This document shows, piece by piece, positions 22,700 through 26,940 of a stretch of 26,940 nucleotides of DNA (within the stretch, counting starts at the first letter, position 1; each line of letters begins with the position of its first letter). Source of the stretch: Phycisphaerae bacterium. GTDB lineage: Bacteria > Planctomycetota > Phycisphaerae > UBA1845. Where the stretch lies: assembly GCA_029260155.1 (NCBI GenBank), contig JAJDDU010000440.1, positions 1 to 26,940 of the forward strand. The letters are read 5' to 3'. A program made the translations under genes and the position numbers. The notes below the pieces were generated by a model, which was not told the origin of the DNA, ran no database searches, and saw only the letters and a program-made list of their open reading frames with translations.

Positions 22700-23548
22700 A
22701 TGGGAAAGACTCTGACTCTGTGTGCAGCATTCGGACTTCTGCTGACAGCACTCGACACGTCCGCACTAGCGGAAGAGGGGAGCGAATCCTCAACAGGCGC
22801 GAAGCAAGTGCCGGCGGCATCAGCGCCGATCGGCGGGATACAGGAACTGACAGGTGCTCAAGCGCTGGAGAACGCAGCCGAACACGGCAAGTATGCATTC
22901 GTGTTCTTCTACCGGAACGAGGACGCGCGCACAGGAGAACTTCGCTCCGTGTTCGATGGCGCGTTAGCCAGGATCGCGGACCGCGCGGAATCGCTCGTCA
23001 TCCGAGTGGACGATCCCTCCCAAAAAGACGTTGTGGACCGATTCGAGGTTCGCTCCGCGCCTATGCCGTTCGTCCTTGCCGTGGCTCCCAACGGCGCAAT
23101 CGTGCACAGCTACCGGTCGGCGTTTTCGGAGGAACAACTGGTGGATTCGTTCGTCAGCCCCGGCATGGAGAAAGCGCTGAAGTCGCTCCAAGACGGCAAG
23201 ATGACTTTCCTGTGCATACAAAACGGTAGCACGAAGTTCGACGCTGAAGCGATGAAGGGAGTCACTGAGTTCAAGAACGATCCAAAGTACGCCCAGACAA
23301 CAGAGGTCGTTACGATTGATCCAAGCGATGCGGGCGAGGCGCAGTTCCTTAAGAACCTTAATGTAGATCCGAAGACGACTGAGGCCGTGACCGTTCTCCT
23401 CGCTCCTCCCGGGACTACCGTGGCCACATTCAAGGGCGCCACTCAGAAGAGGGTACTGCTCGCATCCGTCGCAAACGCAACCAAGAAGAAACCCTGTTGC
23501 CCTCCCGGCAAGAAGGGCGGCTGCGCGCCGAAGAAGAAGGGCAAGTAG
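22700..23548 (+). CDS. Secreted thioredoxin-fold-like protein with Lys/Cys tail, arsenic module
   Basis: About 282 residues. A signal peptide (MGKTLTLCAAFGLLL, cleavage likely after ALA at about 24) places it outside the cytoplasm. Residues about 60-150 look like a thioredoxin fold: KYAFVFFYRNED, a beta-alpha region with SLVIRVDD, then RSAPMPFVLAVAPNGAIV, where a Pro sits at the cis-Pro position. The active-site CXXC is absent (RNEDART instead). Residues about 160-258 may be a second similar domain (MTFLCIQNG, VTVLLAPPGTTVATF). The tail KKKPCCPPGKKGGCAPKKKGK offers three Cys in a Lys-rich context, a possible metalloid- or metal-binding end. GAGGA lies 9 nt before ATG 22700. The permease gene follows by 11 bp. 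The function is not known to me. Confidence 0.7.
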   Translation: MGKTLTLCAAFGLLLTALDTSALAEEGSESSTGAKQVPAASAPIGGIQELTGAQALENAAEHGKYAFVFFYRNEDARTGELRSVFDGALARIADRAESLVIRVDDPSQKDVVDRFEVRSAPMPFVLAVAPNGAIVHSYRSAFSEEQLVDSFVSPGMEKALKSLQDGKMTFLCIQNGSTKFDAEAMKGVTEFKNDPKYAQTTEVVTIDPSDAGEAQFLKNLNVDPKTTEAVTVLLAPPGTTVATFKGATQKRVLLASVANATKKKPCCPPGKKGGCAPKKKGK

Positions 23549-23559
23549 GGAGAGCAGCG

Positions 23560-24783
23560 ATGCAACTAAGAACGCTTGTTTGGCGTGAGCTATTCGAGCG
23601 CAAGAATCAGCTCGCGACGAGCTTCCTTGCGATCTTGCTCGGTATCACGGCCATCGTAGCCATCAAGAACATCACCTTCTACTCGGAGAAGGCCGTCGCT
23701 CGGGAGCTCGACGCGCTTGGCGCTAACATCCTGGTTCTGCCCAAGTCCGCGACGGTCCAGGACTACTACAGTGCCGACATGCAGGAAGAGACGTTTCCCG
23801 AGGAGTATGTCACACGCCTGTCCATGTCGGACCTGCAGGGACTGGACAACCTCTCACCGAAGCTATCCGTGCCAGTGAAGATCCAAGGGCGGGAGTTCAC
23901 GTTGACCGGGATCCTGCCGAAGAGCGAATTCCAAGCCAAAGCCATGTGGGAAGGCGCCGGCATCTTTACGAGACCAGCGGAAGGCTGCGGTGAGATCGCC
24001 GACGTTCCTGACGTCTTCAAACCCCCGGTCAAGGAAACGCTGGTTCGCAAGCGCGTCATCGACGATCTGGGATCCGGAGAGGCGTTGGTCGGTGCTGACA
24101 TCGGCGAACTGCTCAAGATCGCGGAGGGCGACTCTCTCGACCTTCTCGGCCGAACATTCAAGGTCTCGGCCGTGTTGCCTCAGACCGGCACCGTCGACGA
24201 CTCACGCGTGTTCGCCCACCTGCACACCGTTCAAGAGATGACGGATCAGGGTGCGGTCATCAACGCGATGGAGATCGTCGGTTGCTGTCAGGAGATTTCG
24301 GCCGGGCTTGTACAGAAGATCAACAGATTACTGCCCGATGCCAAGGTCGTGACGGTAACGCAGGTCGTGGAAACGCAGGTCAAGACCAACCAAATGATGG
24401 CCAGTCTGTCCACGGTGTTCCTTGTGATCATCGTGCTCGTCGGCGGCGCTAGCATCGCCAACTACATGTACGCCAACGTCTTCGAGCGCCGGCGTGAGAT
24501 CGGCACGTTGATGGCCTTGGGCGCGGGTTCATCCGTCATTCTGCGCATGTTCCTGCTGAAGGGACTGCTGCTCGGGCTGGTTGGCGGTATCGGCGGCTAT
24601 ATCCTCGGCACGGTGTTTGCCGTGACGTTCGGGCCGCGGTTGGCGGGAATCGCCGTAATGCCCATGCCTGTGCTTGTGTTGTGGGCGGTCGGCCTGTCCG
24701 TCGGTATCGCGCTGGTTGCAAGTTGTCTGCCGGCGCGCAACGCGGCGCGTCTCGATCCCTGTGCAACGCTTCAGGAGGTTTGA
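23560..24783 (+). CDS. ABC transporter permease, FtsX/MacB type
   Basis: About 407 residues. Topology is that of MacB/LolC-type permeases: one N-terminal span (residues about 19-38), a large extracytoplasmic MacB-PCD-like domain (about 40-280), and three C-terminal spans (about 282-303, 328-357, 370-390). The FtsX signature (ANVFERRREIGTLMALGA) and the coupling end (LPARNAARLDPCATLQEV) are present. The external domain holds Cys143 (AEGCGEIAD) and a Cys-Cys pair at 242-243 (EIVGCCQEIS), unusual for this family and open to a thiol or metalloid role. GGGAGA lies 8 nt upstream of ATG 23560. It is tightly packed with the ATPase downstream (3-bp gap). No membrane-fusion or outer-membrane partner is encoded. 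Confidence 0.88.
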   Translation: MQLRTLVWRELFERKNQLATSFLAILLGITAIVAIKNITFYSEKAVARELDALGANILVLPKSATVQDYYSADMQEETFPEEYVTRLSMSDLQGLDNLSPKLSVPVKIQGREFTLTGILPKSEFQAKAMWEGAGIFTRPAEGCGEIADVPDVFKPPVKETLVRKRVIDDLGSGEALVGADIGELLKIAEGDSLDLLGRTFKVSAVLPQTGTVDDSRVFAHLHTVQEMTDQGAVINAMEIVGCCQEISAGLVQKINRLLPDAKVVTVTQVVETQVKTNQMMASLSTVFLVIIVLVGGASIANYMYANVFERRREIGTLMALGAGSSVILRMFLLKGLLLGLVGGIGGYILGTVFAVTFGPRLAGIAVMPMPVLVLWAVGLSVGIALVASCLPARNAARLDPCATLQEV

Positions 24784-24786
24784 TCC

Positions 24787-25497
24787 ATGCTACGAATGGA
24801 AGGAGTTAGCAAGAGATACAATCATCGCGCTTCCACCGTTACGGCACTACGCGATGCCAATGTTAAGATGAACCGTGGCGACTACGTGTCCATTGTAGGG
24901 CCAAGCGGCAGCGGCAAGAGCACGCTTCTCTTGATGCTCGGCGGAATGCTCTCTCCGACAGGCGGGCGAGTTTACGTCGATGGCACCTCTCTGTACGACA
25001 TGACGCCGAATGAAAGAGCGACCTTCCGAAAGAAGAACATAGGGTTCGTGTTTCAGACGTTCAATCTCGTCCCCTACTTGACCGCACTTGAGAACGTCCA
25101 GATCCCGCTCTTCCTGGCCGGCAAGAACGACGCGGCACAACGAGATCATGCGACCACATTGCTCGAACGCGTGGGGCTCGGCGACAGATTGGACCACAAG
25201 CCGTCGGAGCTGAGCGTGGGTCAGCAGCAACGCGTCGCACTGGCCCGAGTGCTTGCCAACGATCCGGCCGTCATCCTCGCGGACGAACCCACCGGGAATT
25301 TGGATCCGGAGACGGGCGGACAGGTCATCGACTTCTTCGATGATCTGAACAAGGAGGGCCGAACCATCGTGATGGTCACGCACGATCCCCGCGCCGCGGA
25401 ACGCGCCAAGACGACTCTTCGACTCGTCGAGGGCACGGTGCTCAATGGGCAAGCCGAGTCAGCAACGAGCCGCAAATGCATAACGCCGGCGATGTGA
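24787..25497 (+). CDS. ABC transporter ATP-binding protein, LolD/MacB type
   Basis: 236 residues with every ABC motif intact: Walker A GPSGSGKST (38-46), Q-loop Gln90 (FVFQTFNLVPYLTALENV), signature LSVGQQQR (142-149), Walker B VILADEPTGNLD (Asp166, Glu167) and switch His199 (VTHDPRAAERA). The NLVPYLTALENV stretch marks the LolD/MacB/FtsE class that pairs with FtsX-like permeases. AGGAGG lies 8 nt before the ATG. The stop TGA overlaps a GTG that may start arsC (GTGA). It clearly works with the preceding permease. Confidence 0.95.
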   Translation: MLRMEGVSKRYNHRASTVTALRDANVKMNRGDYVSIVGPSGSGKSTLLLMLGGMLSPTGGRVYVDGTSLYDMTPNERATFRKKNIGFVFQTFNLVPYLTALENVQIPLFLAGKNDAAQRDHATTLLERVGLGDRLDHKPSELSVGQQQRVALARVLANDPAVILADEPTGNLDPETGGQVIDFFDDLNKEGRTIVMVTHDPRAAERAKTTLRLVEGTVLNGQAESATSRKCITPAM

Positions 25498-25722
25498 AGA
25501 AACGAGTGCTAATCCTGTGCACCGGAACTCTTGCCGCAGCAGGTGGCCGAAGGGTGGTGGCGGAAACTCGGCGGCTCATGGGGCGCGTGTTTCGCAGGAT
25601 CGAAGCCTGTAGGCTTCGCGCACCCACTTGCCGTCGAAGCCATGCGCGAAGCAGGTGTCGATCTGTCCGCACAAACGAGCAAACACGTCGATGAATCTGT
25701 CGGCAGACCGCTCGATCGCGGT
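25494..25722 (+). pseudogene. arsC: Broken arsenate reductase (ArsC, low-molecular-weight phosphatase type)
   Basis: The start VKKRVLILCTG is the ArsC/LMW-PTP N-terminus leading to the CX5R phosphate loop. Two one-base deletions break it: after gg at 25524-25525 (then AAC TCT TGC CGC AGC, reading NSCRS) and after 25540 (then VAEGWWRKLGGSWG). Corrected, the reading is CTG-NSCRS-QVAEGWWRKLGG, then FAGSKPVGFAHPLAVEAMREAGVDL and TSKHVDE. This is a clear thioredoxin-coupled arsenate reductase. About half of the usual 140 residues are present; after GRPLD the sequence passes into IS630 transposase. GTG 25494 overlaps the ATPase stop; ATG 25476 is the other possible start. The gene cannot make active enzyme. 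Confidence 0.85.
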
Positions 25723-25723
25723 C

Positions 25724-26115
25724 AACCAAACTACTCATGCAATATACGGGCTGGCGGTTGTGTGGCCTGCCTCAGGCCAAAGCGTCGGACTCCTAGCTCC
25801 GAATTCGGAGACGAACATTGTCAGTCAGTTCCTCGCACAGTTCTCCCCCGAACTTGCTTCGGAGGTACACGCCGTGATGATCTGGTCCAGGCCGGATTCC
25901 GCACGGCTCATACTCTGGAAGTCCCAGCCAACGTCACCGCGATCAAGTTGCCGCCGTACTCGCCGGAACTCAACCCGGTCGAAAACCTGTGGCACTCCCT
26001 GCGCAGCCACCACTGGTCCAATCGAGACTACGACAACTACGACGCATTGATACAAGCTACCACACACGCTTGGCAGCAAGCGGCACTGATTCCCGAAACG
26101 ACCAGAACCGTCTGA
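25724..26115 (+). mobile_element. 3' remnant of an IS630-family transposase
   Basis: Only the last third of a DDE transposase remains. HAIYGLAVVWPASGQSVGLL through SPELASEVHAVMIW is in one frame, then a one-base shift near 25885, then AGFRTAHTLEVPANVTAIKLPP and YSPELNPVENLWHSLRSHHW to the TGA at 26113-26115. The Glu of NPVENLW, the last catalytic residue, remains. The Asp expected after IW is lost at the frameshift, and the first catalytic Asp lies in the missing N-terminus. The 5' end is fused to the arsC remnant, so a deletion or recombination removed the arsC 3' half and the transposase 5' part together. It cannot transpose. Confidence 0.85.
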
Positions 26116-26800
26116 GCACCTCCGCATTTGGACAGCGCGAATAATCGATGTGAATCGCATAAGAGCAAGCGCCAAGTCGTGGAGTCACCCTGAATGGTAA
26201 CGTCGCCGGCGATGGAGTAATTCGTGTTCCCGCCAATACTCGATAAACATCTTCCACGGCAGGGTGTATCCACAATGCGAGTCAAATGAGACGAACACGT
26301 TCTCTTGGAGAGGGATAGAAAGCTGAGAAAGTCATTTCTTTGTTTCCTTGTCAGAGGTTGAAACGGGGACGCAGCTAGCTGTGGAGATGTGGCATCAGAG
26401 ACAGCGGGGATTCGGCGGTGCATCTGTTCGGTCGGTCCGCTATCGCGAGACAGACTTGGAGAACATCATCGATCGGACGGAGGAGAAGAAGACGAGCACG
26501 AGAGTACACCGGGGCAAGAGCGCGAACAAACGGTGATTGTCTCTATTGCTCCGGCTGCTTGAAGGGAAACGGACTTGCCAACCGTCGAGGCAGCTGGCCC
26601 GTAGAGCCGGGTGCACCGAGAGGTGCTTGCCCGCTTCACGAGAGGCTCCTGGAATCGAATCACCTCTGCCAAACGAAGTTCCATCCAGGCTCTTCTCGAT
26701 AGCCGACTCGTAAGTGCGGGAGACCGTGCTGGACCCGCCCATGCCCCGTGAGGCGTCAGCTTCTCAACAAACGGCCTGCGGTGAATCGGGTTCCAAAAAA
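26116..26800. other. Non-coding stretch between the IS630 remnant and the right terminal repeat
   Basis: No gene is recognisable in these 685 bp; open frames on both strands lack protein-like features. The left part (26116-26420) is richer in A and T than the rest of the window. Near the right end, 26608-26633 forms a hairpin: CGGG, GCACC (26613-26617), loop GAGA, GGTGC (26622-26626), CCCG. The GNRA-type loop and the GAGCCGGG...CCCG-CTTC frame resemble a group II intron helix, but no reverse transcriptase or intron core is visible. Confidence 0.4.
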
Positions 26801-26940
26801 GGTTCTCCTCCCAAAAAGTTACTGACCTAACCCCTTGAAAGACAAGGACATCGGCTCTCCGTAGGCTAATCGGGTGTTTTGACGAACTCCGTTTGGCCTG
26901 GAAGGAGAAGCACGATGTCCGCAGGTAGTATAGCACCGTT
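26801..26940. repeat. Right copy of perfect 140-bp inverted terminal repeat
   Basis: Exact reverse complement of 1-140. The inner boundary is at 26800/26801, where the flank gggttccaaaaaa meets GGTTCTCCTCCC. The left flank after the repeat (ctaaagaagg) is unrelated to this one, so both junctions stop at the same element edge. Confidence 0.9.

Noticed and set aside
26440..26936. Minus-strand open frames at the right end
   Set aside because: They run through the hairpin and the repeat with low-complexity Ser/Arg content and no recognisable domain.
1..26940. CRISPR arrays, tRNA or rRNA genes, replication origin
   Set aside because: No spaced direct repeats, cloverleaf, rRNA core sequence or DnaA-box cluster was seen by eye.

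Overview
The window looks like a metagenomic or draft contig from a Planctomycetota-type bacterium, probably close to Phycisphaerae. The evidence is several membrane proteins with the CGY/CGH-x-LRGL...RCPECG zinc ribbon, a PEP-CTERM protein together with an exosortase (XrtH-like), tiny planctomycete-style lipoproteins, and palindromic interspersed repeats containing ACCGGTT...AACCGGT. This taxonomic reading is inference from protein style; no rRNA or tRNA is present.

The two ends are one perfect 140-bp sequence in inverted orientation (1-140 and 26801-26940). At the left, that sequence abuts the C-terminal third of a response-regulator receiver domain. The contig is therefore most simply bounded by two inverted copies of a longer mobile element.

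Region by region. 141-5436: a receiver-domain remnant, a zinc-ribbon membrane protein, a minus-strand pair (53-aa lipoprotein and Wza/SLBB-type polysaccharide export lipoprotein), then a PEP-CTERM protein and two related TIM-barrel glycosidase-like proteins. 5498-9140 (minus): a tightly coupled operon of exosortase, exosortase-associated membrane protein, PHP phosphoesterase, cysteine desulfurase and a small basic protein. 9346-10439 (minus): two zinc-ribbon membrane proteins, the second frameshifted. 11015-12025: an extremely Cys/Lys-rich lipoprotein with a YHS/TRASH-like C-terminus, a strong terminator, and tadA. 12112-19518 (minus): six tightly packed genes for surface polysaccharide (three GT4-type glycosyltransferases, an O-antigen-ligase-like polymerase, an unknown protein and a double VanZ protein). 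19819-20931: nadA.

21116-26115 is an arsenic-resistance module: an arsR with an operator-like dyad at its start codon, acr3, a secreted thioredoxin-fold protein without a CXXC site but with a Lys/Cys tail, an FtsX/MacB-type permease, its LolD-type ATPase, and a broken arsC fused to a decayed IS630 transposase. The co-directional insertion of the secreted thioredoxin-like protein and the ABC pair between acr3 and arsC is the best candidate for an undescribed system. It could be an auxiliary extracytoplasmic arsenic or thiol-handling device; that function is inference only.
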